A stretch of 37,603 bases of DNA, taken from a virus. Position numbers and translations under genes: made by a program. The notes under the pieces are model-generated. The model was not told where the DNA came from and did no database searches. It worked only from the letters and a program-made list of their open reading frames with translations. Shown here one piece after another: positions 1 through 7,779 of the stretch. Location of the stretch: IMG/VR virus record IMGVR_UViG_3300022752_000186, positions 1 through 37,603 of that record. One strand, written 5' to 3'. Every line of letters starts with the position of its first letter. Position 1 is the first letter of the stretch.

Positions 1-144
1 ACACTCGTCCTGGAAGGGATATGTCTTGAATGGAATCAATCCCCTCTCAGCGTGTGATATCTTGAGGTACTTGTTAGTGAAGTAAACGGGATCTTTCCCG
101 CACTTCACTATCTCCTCAAGTTGCGCGGCCTTTGATATTGGCAT
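1..144 (-). CDS. Probable terminase large subunit, N-terminal fragment (gp17-like)
   Basis: The 48 visible codons start at ATG 144 and run off the left edge. The peptide carries a CGKDPVYFTNKY stretch (about residues 14-25), then a KISHAERGLIPFKTYPFQDE stretch. This resembles the N-terminus of T4-type large terminases, where a conserved NPVYF..NY..I.HP..G..PF..Y.yQ segment precedes the ATPase Walker A motif. The family protein is the packaging motor: an ATPase plus nuclease that cuts concatemers and pumps DNA into the prohead. The Walker and nuclease motifs lie outside the window, so the call rests on this one segment. The ATG overlaps the TGA of the upstream gene by one base (TGATG), which suggests translational coupling. 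Another helicase/ATPase with a Q-motif-like FQ is the main alternative. Confidence 0.7.
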   Translation of the reverse strand, partial: MPISKAAQLEEIVKCGKDPVYFTNKYLKISHAERGLIPFKTYPFQDEC

Positions 145-509
145 CAGCTAACTTCGTAAACTACGTGTCTTCTGTAGTAAGCAATCTTGCGAGGTGACAT
201 TGCAGAAGCAGAGATAATCTCTATGTTGTCGTTGCTGCTGACTTCCTTGATCTTCAGTGACTTTCCGTAAAGGTCAGAGTACATCGGCTTCACTTTCGTG
301 ATGCAATCGTTGATCATAGTCACAGATCTCTCTGTCTCCCTCTTTGTCTGCTCTCTAAGCGAGTACTCTTCTGCAAAATGCACTACACTCGTGTATGTAA
401 CTACAAGGTTCTCCCCGAGATACTTGTGCTTAACTGAGGTGCTGCCATCAGAATTTCCACAGACAAGTTCAAAAGCCTGTGAAAGGGCAGAAAGCTGTCT
501 AGCGTCCAT
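144..509 (-). CDS. Conserved-looking phage protein of unknown function (121 aa)
   Basis: I do not recognise a named family. The protein is soluble, has no signal peptide or membrane segment, and is rich in charged residues. Its centre (EEYSLREQTKRETERSV, about residues 47-63) looks helical, and its end (SPRKIAYYRRHVVYEVS) looks like a beta-rich basic tail. The ATG at 509 has a good ribosome binding site (TAGGAG, 5 bases away) and overlaps the end of the zinc-ribbon gene by 11 bases. The stop overlaps the start of the terminase gene by one base, so the two are probably co-translated. A role near packaging or recombination is only a guess from position. Confidence 0.8.
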   Translation of the reverse strand: MDARQLSALSQAFELVCGNSDGSTSVKHKYLGENLVVTYTSVVHFAEEYSLREQTKRETERSVTMINDCITKVKPMYSDLYGKSLKIKEVSSNDNIEIISASAMSPRKIAYYRRHVVYEVS

Positions 510-798
510 CGATTCTCCTACTGAGTAAATAGTACCTCTGCGTCTCTATCTCACTTCTCTGTTCAATAACTATGGCCACATCTTCGGACGTAGGCCTCCA
601 CCCTTGGTTCCACTTCACCATATTTCTCTCTACTATGTCATCTTCACATGATCGACAGCAGCCCTTCCTTCTGTATGACTCAGCTGAAGTAGAGTTTCCT
701 ATGACTGTCTCGCATATTGGGCACCACATTGGAATATCAGGGTGAGTCGCACGGTTGTATATGACGTGCTTTCCCCTGTGACTACTCAGAGCAGACAT
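499..798 (-). CDS. Small zinc-ribbon protein (99 aa)
   Basis: The protein has two knuckles, CPIC (residues 26-29) and CRSC (residues 48-51), separated by 18 residues. This is the spacing of a zinc ribbon that could bind nucleic acid or protein. After the second knuckle comes a charged helical tail with the WNQGWRP element. I chose ATG 798 because AAGGA stands 5 bases upstream; an in-frame ATG at 813 has no comparable site. The gene overlaps the end of the gp47-gp46 fusion by 17 bases. Small zinc proteins beside recombination genes are common in T4-like phages. The exact role is unknown; zinc binding is inferred from the cysteines. Confidence 0.8.
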   Translation of the reverse strand: MSALSSHRGKHVIYNRATHPDIPMWCPICETVIGNSTSAESYRRKGCCRSCEDDIVERNMVKWNQGWRPTSEDVAIVIEQRSEIETQRYYLLSRRIDGR

Positions 799-3700
799 AC
801 GAGTCCTTGCCATTGTGAGTGATCTCGATCATGGTGTCAACGGCCTCCTTGACGGCGTCCACATGTGAGATGACGAGGATCGACTTGAAGTACCTCTTGA
901 GGCTACCGAGTAGGCGATTGCAGGCCTCGACGTTGGTATCATCCAGTGCGCCGAATCCCTCGTCAATGATGAGGATGTCGGACTTTGGAAGAGCTGAGAC
1001 GTTTGTAAGTGCAACTCGGATAGCCAACGAGGCGAGCATCTTCTCCATGCCAGATCCCAGCTCGATTGGACGGCGAGAGTCTCCGTAGTCGAGGTAGAGC
1101 TCAAGGTCATTGTTGTCTGGGTCTGCCTCCATGACGACATCGAAGTTGGTGATGCCGTGCAGGATCTTTGATATCTCTGAGTTGATCTTTGGAAGTTCCG
1201 AGGCGATAATCATGAGTGGGATGCCGTTCTTACCATACGCCTGGATGAGAGATTCGTAGACCTTCCACTTCCTACGCTTCTCTTCGAACTCCTCTTTGTT
1301 GGCCTTGAGCTCCTTGGTGCGTGCCTGTAGCATGCCAACATTTCGATTGGAGTCGTCGAGGAGAGACTGTGTCTTCTTGAGAAGCTGCGAAGTCTCATTT
1401 ATCTTGACCTTGACTCTCTCGACTTCCTCTCCTGTGTTGTCGTCGGAAACCCTGAGTCTGAGTGAAGACAGTTCAGACTGCAGCTTGAGTAGCTTTTCTT
1501 CCCTAGCCTCCCTTGACTCACTCAGCAACTTTCTCTCTCTCTCGGAAGAGAGAATCTTCTCATTGAGTAGAGTCTCCTCCTTCAGGAACTTCTCGTACTT
1601 CTCTATCTTCTCAGCAAGGGACTTTTCTCTAAGACCTCGCAGAGAAGAGCTGACACCCTTCAACTCAGTCGCTATGCCGGAGATGACAATCTTCTGCTCC
1701 TCGAGGAGCTTCTTGTCCCTGTGTGAGTCCTTGATGAACTTGCATGTCGGAAAAGAGTCTCCGCAGGGAACTTCGCTCAATCTTGCGACTGACTTTTCCT
1801 GGTTCTTTGCAACAACCTTCTCCTTCTCGAGGCTTGCAGCCAGACGAGCCTCTGACTTCTCAAGGTCGTTCAACAGCGCAAGTTCGGTCCTGAGCTCGCC
1901 TATCGGAAAGTTCTCTCTCAGCTTTGCTATCTTCGCTGACCTTTCTCTTGCGACACTGAGCTCATTAGTAATCTCCTCGACTCTCTTTGAGGTCTTCTCG
2001 ATCTCTGTTGTCTCTTCATCGACCTTGGACTGGCAATTGTCTACGTCACTCTTAGTGACGACTCCCTTGTCCTTGTGTGTGGCAAGCGTGACTGTGAGGT
2101 CGGTGTGTAGCTTTCGAAGAGATTCCACCTTCTCGGCATATCCCTTTATCTTCTCCTGCTCAGAATTCGCCTCCTGAACTGTCCTCTCGATCTCCTTGTC
2201 AAAGTCAACGTTGGAGTTGCCTCTCATTGCACCCTTGAGCATGACCGACTCAGACTTCAGCTTGTTTGCAATCTGCTCGAATACACCGAGGTCAAGGAAG
2301 TTGCCGAGTCTGTTCTTGCGAACCGCAGCTCCAGCCTTGACGAATGTGTTCATCTCACCCTGTGATGCGAAGGAGGTGAGGAGGAAGTCGTCAGAGGTGC
2401 CGATGAGGTTTCGCAGCACCTTGTCGGAATCGCTCCTCTGTTCGCCTGTCAGGTCAAAGACCTCCTCACCTGCCTCATTGAGGAGGTGCATCTTCATCGC
2501 AGTGTAGGCGTTCGTCTGGTTCCTCTTGTTGGTGTGCTTGGTCGTCTGACGAGTGATGCGGTAGGTCTTGCCATCCACCGCAATGTCGATGGAAGTCTTG
2601 CAGTATCCCTTGCGGGCATTCACGATGTGGATGTTCTTGATGGAACCACGATCAGTTGCATTGTAGAGGGCGTACATCATTGTGCCAGGTACAGATGACT
2701 TGCCTGTCCGGTTTGACCCGAACAATCCGACGACACCGTGCAGTTTGCTGAAGTCGATGACGTTGTCCTTGCCGTAGACGAAGGTGTTGTCCCAGGCCAT
2801 CCTCTTGATGGACCACTTCGAGTTCTTTACCTGCTCGTCCTCGTTGATGACAGCGAGGTTCTTCTCGATGAGGTTACCGATCTCCTTCCAGGATGCGTCA
2901 TCAAACTCACCATCAGGAAAGTACTTGCGAAGGAGGTTCATGTGAGTCTTGTGGTCACGAAGACTCTCCTTCTCGATTGAGGTGTCGCTGAAGTTGATGG
3001 TGTTGGAGGACTGCTGAGGTTCGATCTTCCATGCGATCTCGATGGCGCCGCAGTCGTTCTTCAGGACGGAGGCAAGTCCCTTGATCTCCTCCTGCATGAG
3101 GTCGACGTTGGAGGAGATGCGGAATCGGCTTCCCTTTCTCTTCGTGTAAGCGATCTTCGCAGTCTCAGAGACGGAACCCTGCCACTCGATTGTGACGAAC
3201 GGTGGAGGAGAGGTGATGAGGTGCCTCTCAGAGGACCACGTGTCCTTGTCCTCAATGTCCCAGAGGAGGAAGCCCTTGTCCTCTGTCTCACCAAAGTTCT
3301 GTTGGATGGTTGATCCGGGATATGCGATTCTCTTCTGGCGGTCGAGGTACTGGAACTTGTGGATGTCACCGAGAAGGGCAAAGTCAAAACCGTTGAAGAT
3401 GTGACCTTCAACTTCACCTTCGTCCAGGGTCCACTCTGAATCAGTCTCAGCGCCTGATACGGCGCCGTGAAAGATTGCGATGTTGGTCATTCCCTGAATG
3501 GGTTTCAGGTTCTTCCAGTTCTCCTCATCGAAACACGAGAAGTTTGACCACGCTACATTGAACTCCTTGTCCAGGTAGACTGTGGTGTCTCGTAGGTAGA
3601 TGATTCTGTCGTTGTTCAGCGCCTCGATGATAGGAGTGATTGCATCCAATCGAGAACGATTGAGAATGAGACCGTCGTGGTTGCCGAGTGTGACAATTGT

Positions 3701-3919
3701 CGGTGCAACTTCTGCCAGAGTATTGAACCACCAGACGAGGTGCTGAATGAGTTCAGGTGTGATTCCCTGCGTCTTTGAGTGGACTATGTCACCTGCAACG
3801 AGGATTCTATCCACATTCAGCTTCTTTGCCTTTTCTGCAAACTCCTTGAAGGCAAGAACGTACTCATCGTGACGCTTCATTCCGCGCCAGTGCACATCTG
3901 CGATGTGGGCTACTCTCAA
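782..3919 (-). CDS. Single-chain Mre11-Rad50 (SbcD-SbcC, T4 gp47-gp46) fusion
   Basis: One 1045-residue frame carries both subunits of the recombination nuclease. Residues 1-240 are a metallophosphoesterase: DVH 8-10, GDIVH 43-47, GNHD 79-82, FHG 150-152 and GDIH 184-187, the metal ligands of Mre11/gp47. Residues from about 375 are a Rad50/gp46-type ATPase: Walker A GSNRTGKS 401-408, Q-loop Q520, long heptad-rich coiled coils about 550-715 and 730-890, ABC signature LGSGMEKM 954-961, Walker B ILIIDE 982-987 with D-loop to 994, and switch His 1019. The hook at the coiled-coil apex is C719-x6-C726 rather than the usual CxxC. The complex resects DNA ends for recombination-dependent replication. 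The start is TTG 3919, because the first phosphoesterase strand begins at residue 3 and GAGGT lies 5 bases upstream. In T4 the two functions are separate genes 47 and 46. Confidence 0.95.
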   Translation of the reverse strand: MRVAHIADVHWRGMKRHDEYVLAFKEFAEKAKKLNVDRILVAGDIVHSKTQGITPELIQHLVWWFNTLAEVAPTIVTLGNHDGLILNRSRLDAITPIIEALNNDRIIYLRDTTVYLDKEFNVAWSNFSCFDEENWKNLKPIQGMTNIAIFHGAVSGAETDSEWTLDEGEVEGHIFNGFDFALLGDIHKFQYLDRQKRIAYPGSTIQQNFGETEDKGFLLWDIEDKDTWSSERHLITSPPPFVTIEWQGSVSETAKIAYTKRKGSRFRISSNVDLMQEEIKGLASVLKNDCGAIEIAWKIEPQQSSNTINFSDTSIEKESLRDHKTHMNLLRKYFPDGEFDDASWKEIGNLIEKNLAVINEDEQVKNSKWSIKRMAWDNTFVYGKDNVIDFSKLHGVVGLFGSNRTGKSSVPGTMMYALYNATDRGSIKNIHIVNARKGYCKTSIDIAVDGKTYRITRQTTKHTNKRNQTNAYTAMKMHLLNEAGEEVFDLTGEQRSDSDKVLRNLIGTSDDFLLTSFASQGEMNTFVKAGAAVRKNRLGNFLDLGVFEQIANKLKSESVMLKGAMRGNSNVDFDKEIERTVQEANSEQEKIKGYAEKVESLRKLHTDLTVTLATHKDKGVVTKSDVDNCQSKVDEETTEIEKTSKRVEEITNELSVARERSAKIAKLRENFPIGELRTELALLNDLEKSEARLAASLEKEKVVAKNQEKSVARLSEVPCGDSFPTCKFIKDSHRDKKLLEEQKIVISGIATELKGVSSSLRGLREKSLAEKIEKYEKFLKEETLLNEKILSSERERKLLSESREAREEKLLKLQSELSSLRLRVSDDNTGEEVERVKVKINETSQLLKKTQSLLDDSNRNVGMLQARTKELKANKEEFEEKRRKWKVYESLIQAYGKNGIPLMIIASELPKINSEISKILHGITNFDVVMEADPDNNDLELYLDYGDSRRPIELGSGMEKMLASLAIRVALTNVSALPKSDILIIDEGFGALDDTNVEACNRLLGSLKRYFKSILVISHVDAVKEAVDTMIEITHNGKDSYVCSE

Positions 3920-3924
3920 ATTTT

Positions 3925-3929
3925 ACCTC
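3925..3929 (-). promoter_or_regulatory. Ribosome binding site for the TTG-started gp47-gp46 fusion
   Basis: The sequence GAGGT lies 5 bases before TTG 3919 and overlaps the TGA stop of the primase gene (3930-3928). No ATG or GTG is available before the first phosphoesterase motif, so this site decides the start. Ribosomes ending the primase would release on top of it, which favours coupled translation. Confidence 0.6.
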
Positions 3930-4890
3930 AGAGAATTGATCCGGAGGAGATTCTCCGGATCAGAAAAGAAAGTCTATCGTTAGGTGTCCATTCCTTTGCA
4001 TTGTGAAGGCTCTCGAGGAACTCTTCCCTATCCATGTCACCTACATCCTTGGTGGAACCAGTATCCAGTATTCTCACCTTTACGTCGTAAGAGTATAACT
4101 TCTTCGCAATGTCATGACTCTTCTTCCTCATGTCATTGTCTAGCGCTAGAACCACTGGTGTGGAGTTCTCCACTATTCTTCGAAAGAGCAGAGACTCTGT
4201 CGAAAGTGATGAACCGAGGAGTGGAACAGCATTCTCACCTGCATTGAGCATGTCGAATGGTCCTTCAACTACGACAAGCTCCCTATCCCAGTCTACGTCT
4301 ATCTCGTTGAAGACTATACCCCTTCTGTCTGCTTTCGGATTGAGGTATCTCAAGCGTGTGTCAGTGTCAACTGATCTAGCAGTCCAATAGTTGGGAAGTC
4401 CCTCAGAGTCGAAAGAAGGAAAGACCACCCTTCTCCTTGCAGCGCCTCTAATAGAGCCGCATAGTCTGAACCTGTATGCAGTCTCGTAGCTGACCCCTCT
4501 CTTCTTGAGATACGAGAGTATCGCCTTTGCATCAGGGTCTATCATCTCGTGTAGAGCGTCTATCGAGTGCATCTCAGGAAACTCGATCTTCTCCTTTATC
4601 TCTACAGTGTCATCTTCGAAAGAAGACCTACCATGAGTACCGAATCTCTTGTTCCACTCAGGGAGAAGAGAAGGTGAATATTTCCGAAGAAGCCCACCAA
4701 TTGTGCCACCTTTGATGTCACAAACCCAGCAGTGCCACTTTTCTGTGTCTATTCTTACGACAAGCTTTTTCTTCTCAGGTTTCTTGCCACAAGATGGACA
4801 CTTGTAGTATACGTTGACGCCGTCCCTGGAGGTGTGAGACTCTCCGAAGGCTCTAACGAGGAATGTTACTCTTTCGGTTACGTCTAGCAC
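3928..4890 (-). CDS. DNA primase (T4 gp61-like, DnaG-type with TOPRIM)
   Basis: The protein makes RNA primers for lagging-strand synthesis, presumably with a DnaB-type helicase encoded outside the window. Domains in order: a zinc-binding module with CPSC (31-34) and CWVC (54-57); a linker; and a TOPRIM catalytic domain with VVVEGPFD (207-213, catalytic Glu 209) and LALDND (249-253, acidic pair Asp251/Asp253). The length of 320 residues is close to T4 gp61. The start is GTG 4890: an in-frame TAA lies two codons upstream, and no other ATG, GTG or TTG precedes the zinc module. No clear ribosome binding site is visible, and the gene overlaps the RuvC-like gene by 38 bases, so its translation may depend on upstream ribosomes. 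Its last codons form one arm set of a strong hairpin. Confidence 0.9.
   Translation of the reverse strand: MLDVTERVTFLVRAFGESHTSRDGVNVYYKCPSCGKKPEKKKLVVRIDTEKWHCWVCDIKGGTIGGLLRKYSPSLLPEWNKRFGTHGRSSFEDDTVEIKEKIEFPEMHSIDALHEMIDPDAKAILSYLKKRGVSYETAYRFRLCGSIRGAARRRVVFPSFDSEGLPNYWTARSVDTDTRLRYLNPKADRRGIVFNEIDVDWDRELVVVEGPFDMLNAGENAVPLLGSSLSTESLLFRRIVENSTPVVLALDNDMRKKSHDIAKKLYSYDVKVRILDTGSTKDVGDMDREEFLESLHNAKEWTPNDRLSFLIRRISSGSIL
3937..3962 (-). other. Perfect 10-bp inverted repeat at the primase/fusion junction
   Basis: The arms TGATCCGGAG and CTCCGGATCA pair perfectly across a 6-base loop. The element lies in the last codons of the primase gene and ends 6 bases before its stop and 7 bases before the ribosome binding site of the gp47-gp46 fusion. 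No T-tract follows on either strand, so it does not look like an intrinsic terminator. A translational operator, an mRNA-stabilising hairpin or an RNase processing site are possible readings. Confidence 0.65.
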
Positions 4891-5485
4891 GTTTTATTGT
4901 AACATCAAGCTCACCAAGTTCAATGAGCCTCACTGCACGAGCCATGACATATGCATCCGCGGCATCTTCTACACCTTTCTCGTTGACCACTGTTCCCTTG
5001 CCTTTTCCTCTTGTCAAGAGCTTCTGCGGCCACACGTAGTCAGGCTCCTGGATGTTCACCCACTCAAGCACCTTCTTCTTCACATCCTCACCCTTTGCAT
5101 GAGTTATCCCAAGGGCCTTTCTTGCAGATACAACCGGAACTGTGATGGGATCTACTCCAAGGACACTGGCAGCGACGTAGTGGACAACACCATTGAACCT
5201 CGCAAGCGTGATCAGTGTGTTTGCCGAGGAAGCGCCTCGCCTGAAACCGAGGAGGTTCTGCTCTATCGCTATCTTGCGGATTCCAGCGCCTCTGTACTTC
5301 TCTATCTCTCTTCTGACAGCCTCTGCCTTCTCGTGTATCGTAGAGAACTCACTGAGATACACGAAAGACGACTTTATCATCTTCCCTTCCCTGTCTATCA
5401 ACGAGAATCCTGTGCAGGATGTGCTAACGTCAATTCCCAGGTATGTCTCAGTAGTCGAACTTTGTCCTGAACATGATTCTGTCAT
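4853..5485 (-). CDS. RuvC-like Holliday junction resolvase (RNase H fold)
   Basis: The 210-residue protein shows the RuvC/RNase H-fold catalytic set: YLGIDVSTSCTGFSLID (15-31) with first acid D19, then IAIEQNLLG (72-80) with E75, and GVEDAADAYVMA (171-182) with D174 and D177. The family cleaves four-way junctions. Here it would resolve recombination intermediates and branched concatemers before packaging, a job T4 gives to the unrelated endonuclease VII (gp49). The segment GASSANTLITLARFNGVV (84-101) is typical of RuvC-like phage proteins. The start is ATG 5485 with GAGG upstream, although this overlaps the preceding LamG gene by 38 bases; no later start precedes motif I. The basic C-terminus (residues 198-210) may contact DNA. 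Confidence 0.88.
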   Translation of the reverse strand: MTESCSGQSSTTETYLGIDVSTSCTGFSLIDREGKMIKSSFVYLSEFSTIHEKAEAVRREIEKYRGAGIRKIAIEQNLLGFRRGASSANTLITLARFNGVVHYVAASVLGVDPITVPVVSARKALGITHAKGEDVKKKVLEWVNIQEPDYVWPQKLLTRGKGKGTVVNEKGVEDAADAYVMARAVRLIELGELDVTIKRARRNRKSNIPR

Positions 5486-7754
5486 TGGGCCTCTTCACGA
5501 TTGGCTGTGCAAAACTTGCCTTTGCAACTACATTCAGGTTTTCATCATGAAAGTTAATCGCGTTGATGTAGACAAACCCTGGAAGAGAATCGTTGCCGTA
5601 GTTGGATGAAGTGAGAGGAATATAGCTGGGATTCGAGCTACTTGTCAGTGTCCACGCAGGTGCTATTGCTTGTACCTCGAGAACAGGTAAGGTGTGCTCT
5701 CCTCTCATCTCTACTTCAAACCCTGTCTGTCCGAATACTTCTCCGAGGTATGGTGAAGTGACAGTCGCAATACCTTCTGAATACAAACATGAACCAACAA
5801 CCGAACTTAACGAGTGTGAGGAAGAAGCATCTGCCCTATACAAAGTTCCCAGACCGTTGTCTCTAAGCGTTATCCCGAGTGTGCTATCGCTTCCCGTGAA
5901 AGAAGTGTCACGAACAGAGTATGACCCAGGGTGGATTCTGCCACCATAGAACAAGTTAGACGCATCAAAGAACGTGACTGCGTTCGAGCTATTGTCTCTA
6001 GTTCTCTGGAATATCGTGAGAACTGATCCCGGTGCAACACCGGGATCTTCGGGTGTCGATCCCATAATGCTTTCTAGAATGTCAGAGTCTTGTACTAGCC
6101 CTGGGAATAGTGAGGAAGTCACTATCATTTCTGTGAGATTCACGAAAGAGATGTCGGGAGACCCAAGGTCAGTGACAAACTTCTCAGTCGCAGAACCGCT
6201 TATTCCTATCTCTGACCCGCTGAGAAGATATGAGAAATTCTGCGACATCTTGCCGTTGTCACATGGCAAGACAGTTAGATTTCTTCTCTTGATCTCACCA
6301 TTACTGTAGAGATACTGGTTAGCCTCGAGATTGGCCGTAGTCGAAAGATCGTACGAACTTGCAGTCAAGTGAAGAAGGCGCGGGTATGTCCCTTGTACCA
6401 TTTCTCTCACATGATTCTCAAGATTTATGAGGTGCCCTCCAACTCCGAAGCTCAATGAGACGTTGAAGGGATCGTTCGTGGTCGTTGTCGCTCCCTGGAA
6501 TGGCGTCTGTAGAACAAATCTGGATGGTGTCTCTTTCACGAAGAACGGTGGAACGTAGAAGATTAGATCACTCGAACCGGTGCTGGTTCCATGGTGTGCA
6601 CCTGTTAGTATCTCACTGGTGCCGAGGAACTTCTTCCAGATTTTTGTTTCGTGAATCTCACCTCTTAGTGGATGGTTGAGAGCATACTGCGTAGGGTACT
6701 CAGGATACCCAGGTGAGGCGTTGAATCTGTCAGTGACACCTTCATTTATCACAGCATCGTAATTGAAGAAGCCCGAAGGTCTATTAAGGGGCGTAGATTG
6801 TCCCTCGTAGTAGTTGCCAATGAATATCGCCTCACTCGTTCCGCTGGTCACTGTCCCTGATGGGATGTGGAATGTTCCTGCGGAAACTCCGTCTACGTAG
6901 AATGAACCAGTACCGCCATTGTTCTCAGGTCCCCACCTCGCGACTATGTGATGCCAGTGATTGAACTGTAGAACATCTTCCGAGAGAAATATCAGGTCCT
7001 GAGGGAAGGAACGAGAGTTATTCGAGAAACCGAGATTTACTTGGCTGGGCGGGATATCTGCACTGTGGCTCAGCTGTAGCATGACCCTGAAGGTAGAGGC
7101 TTCTCCCCATGAACCTTTCCCAGACCCTGAAACGATAGAGAGTGAGAAAGAGGAAGAGGCGTGCATGATAGTGCCAGCCTTGTAGTCCAGTGAAGTGTAG
7201 CTCGGCTTGAAGTATGTCTCTAGTGTGAAAGAGGATGTAGGTATGTACCCTGAGCTTCCAGAGGAGGGATACACAAGAGAAGCCGAGGTGGGACCCACCC
7301 CGTCAGGAAAGTGGAGACTGAGGTGGTTCGTGAAACCCCAGTTCAACCCGTGATATGACGTTCTGTAGAAGGGGTATAATACATTACGTATGACAGATTT
7401 TCTCAGAGTATCACTGGTGAATCGAAATGATGGTTCGAAACGCAGTACCTCAACATACTTAGAAAATCTTCCTGACACCGAGCTGTTATTGACAGCATCG
7501 AGGTACTCGTTCATCACTCTTGTTATGTTCGAGCCCGACTTTGCTGAGAGATTAGCATCTCTCAGCTTGCCTTCCAGCGTAGAGTCTGCGAACTTGTCAA
7601 CAAAGACACCCGGGTCTTTTTCAACCTCGGATGAACGCTGGTACACCCTTACGCTTCCTGTGATCCCGGAAGAAGAGGAAGCAAAGAATCTCGATGGACG
7701 CGCAATTACGCTGAAAGTGTCAAATGCTTCCTGTGGCAGTCTTACAAAGGACAT
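5448..7754 (-). CDS. LamG-domain virion structural protein (768 aa)
   Basis: A concanavalin A/LamG-type sandwich spans about residues 172-385. It contains FTLETYFKP (176-184), WHHIVARWG (267-275), SFYVDGV (284-290) and the closing HETKIWKKFLG (368-378). Such domains usually bind glycans or act as beta-sandwich spacers. The last 40 residues (from about 730) end in hydrophobic FHDENLNVVAKASFAQPI and a final RTKFDY, closely echoing the end of the next gene upstream. No signal peptide or membrane segment is seen. A location in the baseplate or fibres is inferred from its neighbours. ATG 7754 has GAGG 7 bases upstream. It is the last gene of the structural block. The coding sequence contains a strong inverted repeat at 6025-6047. 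Confidence 0.85.
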   Translation of the reverse strand: MSFVRLPQEAFDTFSVIARPSRFFASSSSGITGSVRVYQRSSEVEKDPGVFVDKFADSTLEGKLRDANLSAKSGSNITRVMNEYLDAVNNSSVSGRFSKYVEVLRFEPSFRFTSDTLRKSVIRNVLYPFYRTSYHGLNWGFTNHLSLHFPDGVGPTSASLVYPSSGSSGYIPTSSFTLETYFKPSYTSLDYKAGTIMHASSSFSLSIVSGSGKGSWGEASTFRVMLQLSHSADIPPSQVNLGFSNNSRSFPQDLIFLSEDVLQFNHWHHIVARWGPENNGGTGSFYVDGVSAGTFHIPSGTVTSGTSEAIFIGNYYEGQSTPLNRPSGFFNYDAVINEGVTDRFNASPGYPEYPTQYALNHPLRGEIHETKIWKKFLGTSEILTGAHHGTSTGSSDLIFYVPPFFVKETPSRFVLQTPFQGATTTTNDPFNVSLSFGVGGHLINLENHVREMVQGTYPRLLHLTASSYDLSTTANLEANQYLYSNGEIKRRNLTVLPCDNGKMSQNFSYLLSGSEIGISGSATEKFVTDLGSPDISFVNLTEMIVTSSLFPGLVQDSDILESIMGSTPEDPGVAPGSVLTIFQRTRDNSSNAVTFFDASNLFYGGRIHPGSYSVRDTSFTGSDSTLGITLRDNGLGTLYRADASSSHSLSSVVGSCLYSEGIATVTSPYLGEVFGQTGFEVEMRGEHTLPVLEVQAIAPAWTLTSSSNPSYIPLTSSNYGNDSLPGFVYINAINFHDENLNVVAKASFAQPIVKRPNDRIMFRTKFDY
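6025..6063 (-). other. Overlapping inverted repeats able to form alternative hairpins
   Basis: GATCCCGGTG (6025-6034) and CACCGGGATC (6038-6047) are perfect 10-bp arms around a 3-base loop. A second GATCCC at 6058-6063 can pair instead with GGGATC at 6042-6047, so two mutually exclusive stems are possible. The element is inside the LamG gene, where it encodes a Pro-Gly-rich turn (EDPGVAPGS). It may be a codon-level coincidence. Confidence 0.5.
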
Positions 7755-7766
7755 CCTTCAGCCTCT

Positions 7767-7779
7767 TGCCCATAGGGCA
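7767..7779 (-). other. Short stem-loop between two structural genes
   Basis: Directly after the TGA of the 425-residue gene, the minus strand reads TGCCC-TAT-GGGCA, a 5-bp stem with a 3-base loop. The ribosome binding site of the next gene (GAGG) follows. There is no T-run, so it is not a convincing terminator. It could modulate initiation or mark an mRNA end. Confidence 0.35.

Noticed and set aside
1296-2177. A 293-codon Ser/Leu-rich open frame on the plus strand
   Set aside because: It is the antisense of the coiled-coil part of the gp47-gp46 fusion, whose Lys/Glu codons read as Ser/Leu/Phe. It has no ribosome binding site or recognisable domain.
3937-3962. Hairpin read as an intrinsic terminator after the primase gene
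   Set aside because: No T-tract follows on either strand, and the next gene of the same operon starts within 20 bases.
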